Source of the DNA: Chelativorans alearensis | GTDB taxonomy: Bacteria; Pseudomonadota; Alphaproteobacteria; Rhizobiales; Rhizobiaceae | Length of the DNA: 64,000 nt | Assembly (NCBI RefSeq): GCF_010993735.1 | Contig: NZ_WQNI01000010.1 | Location: forward strand, 1-64,000 | Reading direction: 5' to 3' | In this document: piece after piece, positions 38,282 through 47,137 of the stretch | How positions within the stretch are numbered: the first letter of the stretch is position 1 | Layout: every line of letters starts with the position of its first letter | Translations under genes and position numbers: made by a program | The notes under the pieces: model-generated | Databases searched by the model: none | The model's input: the letters and a program-made list of their open reading frames with translations, nothing else | What the model was told of the DNA's origin: nothing

Positions 38282-39457
38282 GTGAAGATCACCGCCGTCG
38301 AGACCGTTGTCGTCAATGCCGTCATGCGCAACTGGATCTTTGTCAAGGTTCTGACCGATCAGCCGGGCTTGCATGGCTGGGGCGAGGCGACGCTGGAATG
38401 GAAGACGCGCGCGGTGACGGGCGCCGTCGAAGATCTCGCGCCGTTTGTCGTCGGCGAGGACCCGATGCGGATCGAGCACCTCTCTGCCAAAATGGCGCGC
38501 TTCAGTTTCTGGCCGCTTGGCGCTATCGGTATGAGCGCGCTGTCGGGAATTGAACAGGCGCTTTGGGATATCAAGGGCAAGGCGCTGGGCGTCCCGGTTT
38601 GGGAACTTCTTGGCGGCCGCGTCCGCGACCGTGTACGGATCTACACACATTTGCGTCGCGGCAGGGTCGATGGCTTCGTCGGTACCGGCGACATCTCTGC
38701 CTTCTGCGACGCCGTGCAGGAAACGGTCGAGATGGGCTACGACGCGATAAAGCTCGGCTTCGTGCCCTACACCGGCTACGACGCTCCGCTGCCCTCAATC
38801 CGCCACGTCGAGAAGCTCGCTGCGGTCGTGCGTGAACGGGTAGGCGAGAGCGTCGATATAATGACCGACTTCCATGGCCGGCCTGACAGCCTCGACGCGG
38901 CCAAGGCCTATATCGACGCGATCGCGCCGATCAGGCCGCTCTTCGTCGAGGAGCCGATCCAGCCCGGTGATGCATCGGCGATGGCCGACCTCGCCCGCCG
39001 CGTCGACTGCCCGCTCGCAACCGGTGAGCGCTTGTTTACGCCGCGCGAGTTCTTGGACGTAGCAGAGAAACGCGCGGTCGCCTACGTACAGCCCGACTTG
39101 GCCCATTGCGGCGGCCTGTCTGGCGGGCGTCGAATCGCCTCTATAGCAGAGGCGGCGCACATGGGCGTGGCTCCTCATAACCCGATGGGGCCTGTGGCGG
39201 GGGCGGTAGCGCTGCACTTCGACGTTGCGACACCGAACTTCGTGATCCAGGAAGAGGCGGTGGGTGTTGTTCCTTGGTTCGAGGAGATATGTTCGAGCTA
39301 TCCCCTCGCGCTCGAGGAAAAGGCGTGGCAGGTGCCGACCGCTCCTGGTCTAGGCATTGAGGTGGACGAGAAAGCTGCCGCTCGCTATCCGTTCGAGCAG
39401 GAACAGATCCCTGCCTTGGACGCTATTCTATCCGACGGACGCATCGCGAACTGGTAA
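38282..39457 (+). CDS. enolase-superfamily sugar-acid dehydratase (galactonate dehydratase-like)
   Basis: A 391-residue mandelate-racemase-type enzyme. D196 and H198 in DFHGRP, E223 in VEEP, E249 in TGER and H299 in APHNPMGP match the residue types and spacing of D-galactonate dehydratases. It removes water from an aldonate to give a 2-keto-3-deoxy acid. GTG start after AGAGGTG, 11 bases behind DctM. With a TRAP importer and a GntR regulator, it forms a self-contained aldonate uptake unit. The exact sugar acid is not shown. Confidence 0.85.
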   Translation: MKITAVETVVVNAVMRNWIFVKVLTDQPGLHGWGEATLEWKTRAVTGAVEDLAPFVVGEDPMRIEHLSAKMARFSFWPLGAIGMSALSGIEQALWDIKGKALGVPVWELLGGRVRDRVRIYTHLRRGRVDGFVGTGDISAFCDAVQETVEMGYDAIKLGFVPYTGYDAPLPSIRHVEKLAAVVRERVGESVDIMTDFHGRPDSLDAAKAYIDAIAPIRPLFVEEPIQPGDASAMADLARRVDCPLATGERLFTPREFLDVAEKRAVAYVQPDLAHCGGLSGGRRIASIAEAAHMGVAPHNPMGPVAGAVALHFDVATPNFVIQEEAVGVVPWFEEICSSYPLALEEKAWQVPTAPGLGIEVDEKAAARYPFEQEQIPALDAILSDGRIANW

Positions 39458-39745
39458 CGCTATTTCCCGGGAGACTGAGTCAGCCCTTTTGGAATGACGC
39501 AGCATCCCTTGCCCTCCTGGAACTTCTCTTCGCCTCAGCTTCGTGATGATCGCGCCCAGCTTTTTCAACTTTTACGCCGCGATGCGGTTGGCCGCCGGCT
39601 GAAAAGACCCTGCTGATATCGACGGTTGTCTGCTCAAAGATCTTTGGCACCGCGTCGCTACATATTCCTGTCCGCCGCCGCTCATACCCATCGTTGGACG
39701 GCCTACAGAATGTATATTATCATTAAGAACATTTTTGCGGAGGAG
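39458..39745. other. intergenic region, possible old gene end
   Basis: No gene is supported. Bases 39594-39626 resemble 56073-56106 (about 28 of 33 positions), possibly a remnant of the same mobile element. An AT-rich stretch before the next gene (TATATTATC near 39713) may be its promoter. Confidence 0.35.
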
Positions 39746-40873
39746 ATGGCAGATCCAATGACCCCAATCCTGCAATTCGGCACCAGCCGCTTCCTTCAGG
39801 CGCATGCGGATTTGTTCATTTCCGAGGCGCTGGCGTCCGGGCAGGCGCTCGGACCGGTCACGGTGGTGCAGTCGAGCGGCGATCCCGCGCGGCGCGCACG
39901 CCTGGAGGCGCTTGCCGCGCCGGGCGGCTATCCGGTTCGCATCGAGGGGCTGGAGGGCGGTGTGCCGGTGATGCGGGAGGTGCGCGGCGTCTCGATTGCG
40001 CGGGCGCTGACGACGGAACAGGACTGGCCGGAGATCGCTCGCATTGCAGCCGCCGAGGCGGAGATTATCCTATCCAACACCGGTGACGCCGGGTGGACGG
40101 AGCGGGCCGACGACGCCGAGCCTGTCTTCCGGCAGGGCATGTCCTACCCGGCGAAGTTGACACAGCTTCTGCTCGCCCGATTCAATACGGGTGGCCGGCC
40201 AATCCAGGTGATGCCGACGGAACTGGTGGCCCGTAATGGCGAGCAATTGCGGGCGCGGGTGCTCGCGCTTGCTCCCGGCTTCGGATCCACCTTCGCGGAC
40301 TGGGTCGCGGAGCGGGTGGTGTTTGTGAATTCGCTCGTCGATCGTATCGTGTCGGAGCCGCTGCATCCGGCAGGCGCCGTCGCCGAACCTTATGCGCTGT
40401 GGGCAATCGAGGACTGCCCCGGCCTCGTCCTTCCGTGCCGCCATCCGGCGGTTCAGGTGGTTGCCTCGCTAGACCGGATTGAACGGCAGAAGCTCCATAT
40501 CCTCAACCTTGGGCACAGCTATCTTGTCGCCGGCTGGCTGGAGCGGGGCGGAGAAGGATCGCCGCTGGTGCGGGACCGGATGGCAGACCCGGCAATTCGC
40601 GCCGATCTCGAGGACCTCTACGATCGCGAGGTGCTGCCGGTCTTCGCGGCGGCGGGCTATGGCGACGCGGCGCCAGCCTATGCGGCGACTACGCTCGACC
40701 GCTTTGCCAACCCATATCTGGCGCACCGCCTCTCCGATATCGCCCAGAACCACAAGGAGAAAGTCTTCCGCAGGATCGGCGCCCTGCTCGAATGGAGCGC
40801 GGCACTGGGCGTGGCGACGCGGCAGCCTCGATTATCGCACACCGTCCGGCAGGCGGAGAGCTTCAGCAGCTAG
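39746..40873 (+). CDS. mannitol dehydrogenase/tagaturonate reductase family protein
   Basis: A 375-residue member of the polyol/uronate long-chain dehydrogenase family. The start ILQFGTSRFLQAHADLFISE is diagnostic. Later blocks are MPTELVARNGEQLR, VNSLVDRIV and LNLGHSYLVAGW, with YLAHRLSDIAQNHKEKVFRR near the end. It interconverts a keto-sugar or keto-acid and a polyol or aldonate with NAD(P). It is shorter than UxaB-type enzymes (about 480). ATG 39746 or 39758 is possible. Its stop codon overlaps that of the convergent GntR gene. Confidence 0.82.
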   Translation: MADPMTPILQFGTSRFLQAHADLFISEALASGQALGPVTVVQSSGDPARRARLEALAAPGGYPVRIEGLEGGVPVMREVRGVSIARALTTEQDWPEIARIAAAEAEIILSNTGDAGWTERADDAEPVFRQGMSYPAKLTQLLLARFNTGGRPIQVMPTELVARNGEQLRARVLALAPGFGSTFADWVAERVVFVNSLVDRIVSEPLHPAGAVAEPYALWAIEDCPGLVLPCRHPAVQVVASLDRIERQKLHILNLGHSYLVAGWLERGGEGSPLVRDRMADPAIRADLEDLYDREVLPVFAAAGYGDAAPAYAATTLDRFANPYLAHRLSDIAQNHKEKVFRRIGALLEWSAALGVATRQPRLSHTVRQAESFSS

Positions 40874-41808
40874 GCCAGCGCGTGGCTGCGCAGGGATGAT
40901 ACGAGCGTCTGCTTCGAGGTGAGAAGATGGTCACGGGCGGCGCTTGTCGCCGCCGCTTCGTCGCGGGCCTGGAGCGCCTCGATCAGGCGGAGGTGTTCGC
41001 CGATCGCCGCCAGATTGCGCTCTCTCTCGTCGGTCTTGTCCCATTGGTAGTGGTAATGGAAGATCAACGTGATGACCTTCTGGAACTCGGCCACGAAGCG
41101 GTTGCGCACCACACCGCCGATCGCCGTATGGAACCGCTCGTCGAGCCCCGAGAAATCGTGATAGCGCTCGTCAATGTCCTCGGCGAGCCGGCGATGCTCG
41201 TCGGCGAGTTCCGCGAGCCGCTTCCATATGGCGTGGTCGTCGGGGAGGGCGATCAGATGCGAAACAGCGTTCAGCTCGAGCATGAGGCGGAAGTCCGACA
41301 GCTCCAGTGCATAGTCGAGCGTGAAGCCGACCAGTTCCCAGCCGCCCCGTGGGCGGCGGCTGACGAGGCTGAACCTGCTGAGAGAGGCGAGGAACTCCTG
41401 CAATCCGTAGGCTGGCACACGGAACTTGCGGGCAAGCTCGGTCACGTTGAGGCTCGTGCCCGGCGGAACGTCGAAGCGCAGTATCCAGTCGAGGAACTGC
41501 CGCTCCAGTTCCTCCTGTGAGATCTGGTCAGACTGGACGACGAGGCGGTCGCTTTTTTTCGGCGTGCGAAGCAGCGACTTGTTTCGGCCCATCCACGCGA
41601 TGATGCCTTCGTCTCGAAGGCGGTCCAACGCGGACCGCACCACGGTTCGGCTGACCTCCAGATGGCGCGCGAGCGCCAGCTCGGAAGGGAGTTCGTCGCC
41701 CCGTTTCAACGTACCGCAATAGTCCAGCAGCGCGTTGAAGGCTGTCCTGAACCGTTCGTCCGTTCGCGCCAATTTCTCGTTCTCCCGATGGCTGCACAGG
41801 CCTATCAC
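40870..41808 (-). CDS. GntR-family transcriptional regulator
   Basis: About 312 residues with a central GntR winged helix (PSELALARHLEVSRTVVRSA then LDRLRDEGII). An extra segment (QISQEELERQFLDWILRFDV) looks like a second small helical DNA-binding-like unit, and an FCD domain follows. No ATG lies near; GTG 41808 is used, with TTG and upstream GTG alternatives. It is divergent from the Rbs-type importer and convergent with the mannitol-dehydrogenase gene, so it probably controls both. Confidence 0.8.
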   Translation of the reverse strand: MIGLCSHRENEKLARTDERFRTAFNALLDYCGTLKRGDELPSELALARHLEVSRTVVRSALDRLRDEGIIAWMGRNKSLLRTPKKSDRLVVQSDQISQEELERQFLDWILRFDVPPGTSLNVTELARKFRVPAYGLQEFLASLSRFSLVSRRPRGGWELVGFTLDYALELSDFRLMLELNAVSHLIALPDDHAIWKRLAELADEHRRLAEDIDERYHDFSGLDERFHTAIGGVVRNRFVAEFQKVITLIFHYHYQWDKTDERERNLAAIGEHLRLIEALQARDEAAATSAARDHLLTSKQTLVSSLRSHALA

Positions 41809-41907
41809 GCTGGCTCGTATGACGACAATAATTAAAAACAATTGACATAGCACCTCGATCTGCCCACTTTGCTTTTAATAATATTGAACCGTCATGGGAG
41901 GAGGGGT

Positions 41908-42930
41908 ATGTCGGCCGCCGCAGGCAGCGCATATGCCACGGGAGGCATGGGGCAATCCAACGCCGAGACACTCCACAAGCTGTCGGCGCTCGCCACGCTC
42001 GGCATCCTGATAGGCATTTTCGCCTTCGGGAACGCTGCCTTCCTGTCGGTGAACAACGGGCTGACCGTCCTGCTGCAGACCTCGGTCATCGGCCTCCTCG
42101 GCATCGGCATGACGATGGTCATCATCACTGGTGGTATCGATCTCAGCGTCGGTGCTGTGCTCGCCCTGTCGGGCACGGCCACCGGCCTGATGGTCAAGGC
42201 GGGTGTGCCTGTACCTCTCGCCATGGCGGGTGGGGTCGGCGTCGGCGCTCTATGCGGGTTGATCAACGGCCTCGTCGTTACCAAGCTGCGCATCACACCA
42301 TTCGTCGCCACGCTCGGCATGATGATGATCGCGCGCGGAACCGCGCTCCAGCTTACCGGGGCCGCCCCGGTCTCGCGACTGGGCGAGGCGTTCGGCAGGC
42401 TGGGCAATGGCGCGCTGTTCCGTATCGTCGAGCAGCAGCCCAACGGCCTGTCGAAGGTCGCCTTTCCCGGAATTCCCTATCCTGCGATCCTGTTGTTGGT
42501 CGTTGCACTCATGGCGGCGTTCCTGCTCAAGCGTCGCCCGCTCGGACGCCACATCTACGCAACGGGCTCGAATGAGGAGGCGGCCCGGCTTTCCGGTGTC
42601 AACGTCAATCGCACCAAGATTGCCGCCTATGTCATGTCGGGCGCGCTCGCCGGGCTGGCCGGTAATGTTTTGATGTCGCGCCTCGTCACCGCGCAGCCGA
42701 ACGAAGGCGTCATGTACGAGCTTGATGCGATTGCGGCGGCGGTCATCGGGGGTGCCTCGCTGATGGGCGGCGTGGGCACGATCTCGGGCACGATGATCGG
42801 CGCCTTCATCATCGGTGTGCTGCGCAACGGCCTGAACATGGCCGGCGTATCCGCCTTCATCCAGCAGATCATCATCGGCTTCGTCGTCATAGCAGCGGTC
42901 TTTGTCGACCAGCTTCGAAGCCGCCGGTGA
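41908..42930 (+). CDS. sugar ABC importer permease (RbsC family)
   Basis: A 340-residue permease with eight to ten hydrophobic segments and family motifs: GMTMVIITGGIDLSVGAVLA, ITPFVATLGMMMIARG, GRHIYATGSNEEAARLSGV and GGASLMGGVGTISGT. GGGAGGAGGGG gives a very strong ribosome site. The gene order permease, binding protein, ATPase is unusual for this family. A single permease gene implies a homodimeric channel. Confidence 0.92.
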   Translation: MSAAAGSAYATGGMGQSNAETLHKLSALATLGILIGIFAFGNAAFLSVNNGLTVLLQTSVIGLLGIGMTMVIITGGIDLSVGAVLALSGTATGLMVKAGVPVPLAMAGGVGVGALCGLINGLVVTKLRITPFVATLGMMMIARGTALQLTGAAPVSRLGEAFGRLGNGALFRIVEQQPNGLSKVAFPGIPYPAILLLVVALMAAFLLKRRPLGRHIYATGSNEEAARLSGVNVNRTKIAAYVMSGALAGLAGNVLMSRLVTAQPNEGVMYELDAIAAAVIGGASLMGGVGTISGTMIGAFIIGVLRNGLNMAGVSAFIQQIIIGFVVIAAVFVDQLRSRR

Positions 42931-42962
42931 GTGCGACCAACCAGCAACAAGTGGAGGAACAC

Positions 42963-43904
42963 GTGAAGACTTCTCTCAAGACCCTGCTCGCAGTCGGCGT
43001 CGCAATGGCCCTGCCGGCCCTGGCATCAGCCGGCGAGATCGCGGTGATCGTCAAGACCACCAACTCGAACTTCTGGCAGAACGTCAACAAGGGGGCGAGT
43101 GCCGCGATCGAAGGCCAGTCCGAACATACGATGACCTTCGACGGTCCCGCCTCGGAGTCGGCCATCGCCGACCAGGTCAACCTTGTCGACAATGCGGTCA
43201 ACCGCGGCGTGGCCGGCATCGTTCTCGCACCGTCCGACCCGGAATCGCTCATTCCCGCCGTGAAGCGGGCCAACGAGTCGGGCATCCCGGTCGCGATTAT
43301 CGATTCCGCGCTCGGTGAAGGCGGAAAAGGCACGTATCAGGCCTTCCTTTCCACCGACAATTGCGCGGCCGGCAAACTCGCAGCCGACAAGATGATCGAA
43401 CTTGCCGGCAGCGAGGGCAAGATCGCCGTCATGTCTTATGTCGCGGGTGTCGGCTCGGAGATTGGTCGTGTCGGCTGCTTCGTCGAGCAGATCAAGGCAA
43501 ATTCCAAGCTCGAGATCGTCGGCCCCTACTATTCGCAGTCACAGATGGCGACGGCATTGAACCAGACCACCGACGTTCTTGCCGCCAACCCGGACCTCAA
43601 GGGTATCTTCGGTGCCAACGAGCCGACAGCGGTCGGCATGGGCCGCGCCATTCAGCAGGCCGGAAAGGCCGGCGACATTGTCGCCATCGGCTTCGACGGA
43701 AACGAGGATCTGCAGGCCTTCGTGCGCGACGGCACGCTCGACGCGACGCTGGTTCAGGGTTCGTTCCAGATGGGTGAACTCGGAGTGAATGCAGTCCTCG
43801 ACCTGATCGCCGGCAACTCTGTCGAAGCACAGATCGATACCGGCGTTGTCCTCGTCACCAAGGACAATATTGACGCCGACGAAGCGAAAAACGTCCTCTA
43901 TTGA
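42963..43904 (+). CDS. sugar ABC importer substrate-binding protein (RbsB family)
   Basis: A 313-residue periplasmic protein with a signal peptide (residues 1-23, LPALASA) and a type I binding fold: VIVKTTNSNFWQNVNKGASA, GIVLAPSDPESLIPAVKRAN, GIFGANEPTAVGMGRAIQQA and AIGFDGNEDLQAFVRDGTLD. GTG start with GGAGG upstream. It likely binds a sugar or polyol used by the neighbouring dehydrogenases. Confidence 0.92.
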   Translation: MKTSLKTLLAVGVAMALPALASAGEIAVIVKTTNSNFWQNVNKGASAAIEGQSEHTMTFDGPASESAIADQVNLVDNAVNRGVAGIVLAPSDPESLIPAVKRANESGIPVAIIDSALGEGGKGTYQAFLSTDNCAAGKLAADKMIELAGSEGKIAVMSYVAGVGSEIGRVGCFVEQIKANSKLEIVGPYYSQSQMATALNQTTDVLAANPDLKGIFGANEPTAVGMGRAIQQAGKAGDIVAIGFDGNEDLQAFVRDGTLDATLVQGSFQMGELGVNAVLDLIAGNSVEAQIDTGVVLVTKDNIDADEAKNVLY

Positions 43905-43972
43905 CCAGTTCTACCGGCGCGGTGGTGTCAGTTGCCGCGCCGGAATTCTTGCATCGACGTTTGAGGCCCTCA

Positions 43973-44743
43973 ATGTCTCCCCTTGTGGAAATGATCGACA
44001 TCGAAAAGCACTTCGGTGGCATAAAGGCGGTGGACCGTGTCTCGCTCGACCTTCGTGAAGGTGAGGTCGTGGGCGTTCTTGGACACAATGGCGCGGGCAA
44101 GTCGTGCCTCATGCGCATTCTCTCGGGCGCGATGGCACCCAGCGCCGGCACCATCCGCGTCGGCGGCGCGGAAGCGAACATCGATTCTCCGCATGCCGCC
44201 CGCGGCCTCGGGATCGAGACCATCTACCAGACGCTCGCGCTGGCCGATCACCTCGATGCACCGGCTAACCTCTTTCTCGGCCGCGAGTTGCGGACGCGTT
44301 GGGGCAACCTTGACGAGCGGAGGATGCTGGAGGAGGCGCGCAAGGTGCTTGCCCGGCTGAACCCGAATTTTCGCAATCTCGGCGATCCGGTGTCGCGCCT
44401 GTCGGGTGGCCAGCGGCAGGTCATCGCGATCGCGCGGGCGATCTATTTCGACGTCAAGATACTTATCATGGACGAGCCGACGGCAGCCCTCGGTCCGGCG
44501 GAGACGGCCATGGTGAGCGAACTGATCAGGCAATTGAAGCAGGAAGGCATCGGCATCTTTCTGGTCAGTCACGACATGCATGACGTGTTCGAGCTTTGCG
44601 ACCGCGTCGTGGTCATGAACCGCGGGCGCAAGGTAGGTTCCCATAGCGTGAGCGAGGTGTCCAAGGACGATGTGCTCAGCCTGATCATCAAGGGCGAACT
44701 GCCCGGCGGCTGGGTACCGCGTGAAGCGGAGAGAGTGCAGTGA
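43973..44743 (+). CDS. sugar ABC importer ATPase, single domain
   Basis: A 256-residue ATPase with one nucleotide-binding domain: Walker A GHNGAGKS, signature [12 protein letters not shown] and Walker [13 protein letters not shown]. RbsA-type partners usually have two fused domains; this short single-domain form is used by some RbsC/B systems such as fructose or polyol importers. Its stop overlaps the next start by four bases. Confidence 0.92.
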   Translation: MSPLVEMIDIEKHFGGIKAVDRVSLDLREGEVVGVLGHNGAGKSCLMRILSGAMAPSAGTIRVGGAEANIDSPHAARGLGIETIYQTLALADHLDAPANLFLGRELRTRWGNLDERRMLEEARKVLARLNPNFRNLGDPVSRLSGGQRQVIAIARAIYFDVKILIMDEPTAALGPAETAMVSELIRQLKQEGIGIFLVSHDMHDVFELCDRVVVMNRGRKVGSHSVSEVSKDDVLSLIIKGELPGGWVPREAERVQ

Positions 44744-45774
44744 ATGTTGCTGAATTATTCGGGTCCGGCGCCGCGACCATGCCGACCGGTACCTGTGTCG
44801 AGCCGGGTCGGTTCGAATTGCGCGAAGCCGCCGTGCCACGGGAGGTGCCGCAAGGCTGGGCCTTGGTCGACATCAGCGCGGTGGGTTTGTGCGGCACAGA
44901 CTACCATATCTTCGAGGGCAAACACCCCTATCTGCAATATCCGCGCGTCATCGGTCATGAACTGAGCGGCCGCCTGGTGGCTTCAGAAGGCGGTATGGCG
45001 GCCGGCACGCTGGTCGTGGTCAATCCCTATCTGTCATGCGGGTCTTGCCGCGCGTGTCTGCGCGGCAAGCCGAATTGCTGCATGCGCATCGAGGTTCTCG
45101 GCGTCCACCGGGACGGCGGGTTGTGCAGCCGCATCGCGGTTCCCGTCTCCAATCTTTATCCTGCCGACGGGCTCGACGAGTTGCAGGCGGCGATGGTGGA
45201 GTTCCTGGCCATCGGCGCACATGCGGTCTCGCGCTCGGGCATTCAGTCTGGCGACCGCGTTCTGGTGACGGGCGCCGGCCCGATCGGCCTCGGGGCGGCT
45301 CTTTTCGCCAGGCTGGAAGGCGCGGAGGTCCATCTGCTCGACCTCAGCGCCACACGAACGGCACTGGCGGGCCGGAAGTTCGGCTTCGACCTCCTCCACA
45401 ACGACCCGGAGCGTATCCTGGAGGGTGAGTTGGCGGACGGCTTCGACGCGGTCTTCGATGCCACCGGCAACGCCAAGGCCATGGAGGCGGGCTTTCGGCT
45501 GCTGGCGCACGGCTCGACCTATATCCTGGTCAGCGTGGTCAAGGACCGCATCGGCTTCGACGATGCAGAATTCCACAAACGCGAGCCCTGCATCGTCGGA
45601 AGCCGCAACGCGTTGAAGTCCGACTTCGAGCGGGTGATGGAGGCAATCCGGCAAGGCAGGATCGACACCAGCGCGCTCCTCTCGGCGGAGGTCGCGCTCG
45701 CGGACTTGCCGTCGCGGTTCGCCGCGCTTGCCGCCGACCGCGAGGGCCTGATCAAGGCCGTGGTGCGCCCATGA
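44740..45774 (+). CDS. zinc-dependent medium-chain dehydrogenase
   Basis: A 344-residue alcohol dehydrogenase of the polyol type. Catalytic zinc ligands are GLCGTD (Cys) and GHELSG (His, Glu). The structural zinc cysteines lie in CGSCRACLRGKPNC, and the NAD site is VTGAGPIGLGAA. It oxidises a secondary alcohol of a sugar or polyol. Coupled (4-base overlap) to the importer, so it probably acts first on the imported substrate. Confidence 0.9.
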   Translation: MNVAELFGSGAATMPTGTCVEPGRFELREAAVPREVPQGWALVDISAVGLCGTDYHIFEGKHPYLQYPRVIGHELSGRLVASEGGMAAGTLVVVNPYLSCGSCRACLRGKPNCCMRIEVLGVHRDGGLCSRIAVPVSNLYPADGLDELQAAMVEFLAIGAHAVSRSGIQSGDRVLVTGAGPIGLGAALFARLEGAEVHLLDLSATRTALAGRKFGFDLLHNDPERILEGELADGFDAVFDATGNAKAMEAGFRLLAHGSTYILVSVVKDRIGFDDAEFHKREPCIVGSRNALKSDFERVMEAIRQGRIDTSALLSAEVALADLPSRFAALAADREGLIKAVVRP

Positions 45775-45870
45775 GAGCCGGTGCGCCAGTGTCGTGATTT
45801 CGAAGCTCGCATCGAGCTGGAGACGCCAGGAACGGGCTGGATTGCGACCTTGCTTTATCCTGCCGGCACC

Positions 45871-45948
45871 GCGCTCTATCTGGCAGCGGCCTTAGCCGCG
45901 TTTGTGACCGGAACGCTGCACATGGTCGACGGCGGAATGAGCACCTGA
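45871..45948 (+). pseudogene. C-terminal fragment of a short-chain dehydrogenase
   Basis: Twenty-five codons read ALYLAAALAAFVTGTLHMVD and then GGMST before a stop. This is the conserved end of SDR enzymes (VTG...VDGG). No start or Rossmann motif precedes it. Confidence 0.6.
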
Positions 45949-45962
45949 GTCCGAAGATCGAG

Positions 45963-46002
45963 CATGTCCGAAAAAGACAAGTGATTTGTCCGGTCCGGAC
46001 AA
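45963..46002 (+). promoter_or_regulatory. bipartite motif, copy 1 (candidate AraC-regulator site)
   Basis: CATGTCCGAAAAAGACA, six bases, then TTGTCCGG-T-CCGGACAA (a perfect 8-bp dyad at 45986-46002). A closely similar arrangement, inverted, lies upstream of the oppositely directed cupin operon (55921-55965). The shared motif suggests one regulator, probably the AraC protein at 53471-54442. It lies about 240 bases before the SDR start. Confidence 0.6.
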
Positions 46003-46242
46003 CGACTATCGTGACGCCGCTGGCTATGGTTGTCGCATACAGTTGCGGTTGTGCGCCCGAAACCGCAAGGTTGGCGCTGAGGAATTCCGAGCTGCCAAGA
46101 CCGCGAGTGTCACAGTCTGGGCGACGGCGAGAAGGATCACGACAAGGCCTTGGGCGAGGGGGAGGCTAGACCAGCCATATACTGACGCACCTGAGAAGCG
46201 TGCGGATCGGCGGCGGAAAGCCGACTGTTCGGGAGGGGCGAA

Positions 46243-47061
46243 TTGGCAGCGCTTGACGAAATGTTCGATGTCCGGGGCAAGTCGACAATCGTTACAGGCG
46301 GCGCCAGCGGCATTGGCCGCGCCTATGCGGAAATAATGGCTGAGCACGGCGCACGCGTCTGCATCTTCGACATAGACGCATCGGGTCTGAACAAAACCGT
46401 CGCGGCAATTCGCGGGACGGGCGGAGATGTCTGGAGCCAGACGGCCGACGTGGCCGACCGCACGGCGATGGCCGATGCGTTCGACAAGGTAGCCGCCGAA
46501 CACGGGCGCATCGACGTCGTGTTCGCCAATGCCGGCATCGACGCGGGCCCCGGTTTCATGACGCCGGAGGGCGAGCGAAATCCTGACGGCGCCATCGACG
46601 TCATGGACGATGCCCACTGGGACAGGGTCATCGAGGTCAACCTTTCAAGCGTCTACACGACCATCAAGCTCTCCGCGCGTCACATGAAGAGGACCGGCGG
46701 CGGCCGGATCATCGTCACGTCGTCGGTGGCGGCGCAGATCAACGAGGCCATCGTCGGCCTGCCCTACATGCCGGCCAAGGCCGGCGTGGATCACCTCGTG
46801 CGCAACGCGGCGATGGAGCTTGGAGTCTTCGGCATCCATGTGAACTGCATCTCGCCGGGGCCGTTCATGACCAACATCGCCGGCGGGCGCCTCAAGAACC
46901 CGGCGGACAGGGCGGCCTTCGAGGCCCAGTCGCTGATCGGCCGGATCGGCGATCCCGAAGACATCAAAGGGCTGGCGCTGTACCTTGCCTCGCCGGCCGC
47001 GTCCTACGTGACCGGCGCGCAGTTCGTGATCGATGGGGGGTCGCGTCTGCGAATAGCCTGA
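46243..47061 (+). CDS. short-chain dehydrogenase/reductase
   Basis: A 272-residue classical SDR. Cofactor motif TGGASGIGRA (residues 19-28), NAG in FANAGID, the catalytic serine in VTSSVAA and YMPAK (YxxxK) are present; the C-terminal VTGAQFVIDGGS is normal. TTG start, supported by GGGAGGGG five bases upstream. First gene of a seven-gene operon with a Liv-type importer; probably oxidises or reduces a hydroxyl/keto group of the imported compound. Confidence 0.9.
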   Translation: MAALDEMFDVRGKSTIVTGGASGIGRAYAEIMAEHGARVCIFDIDASGLNKTVAAIRGTGGDVWSQTADVADRTAMADAFDKVAAEHGRIDVVFANAGIDAGPGFMTPEGERNPDGAIDVMDDAHWDRVIEVNLSSVYTTIKLSARHMKRTGGGRIIVTSSVAAQINEAIVGLPYMPAKAGVDHLVRNAAMELGVFGIHVNCISPGPFMTNIAGGRLKNPADRAAFEAQSLIGRIGDPEDIKGLALYLASPAASYVTGAQFVIDGGSRLRIA

Positions 47062-47137
47062 TCGGCGGGTCGTGCATCCGCGGGGAGGCGGTGCGCCATT
47101 GCATGTCGAAGCTCAGCAAGAAAATCGGGAGGAAACC

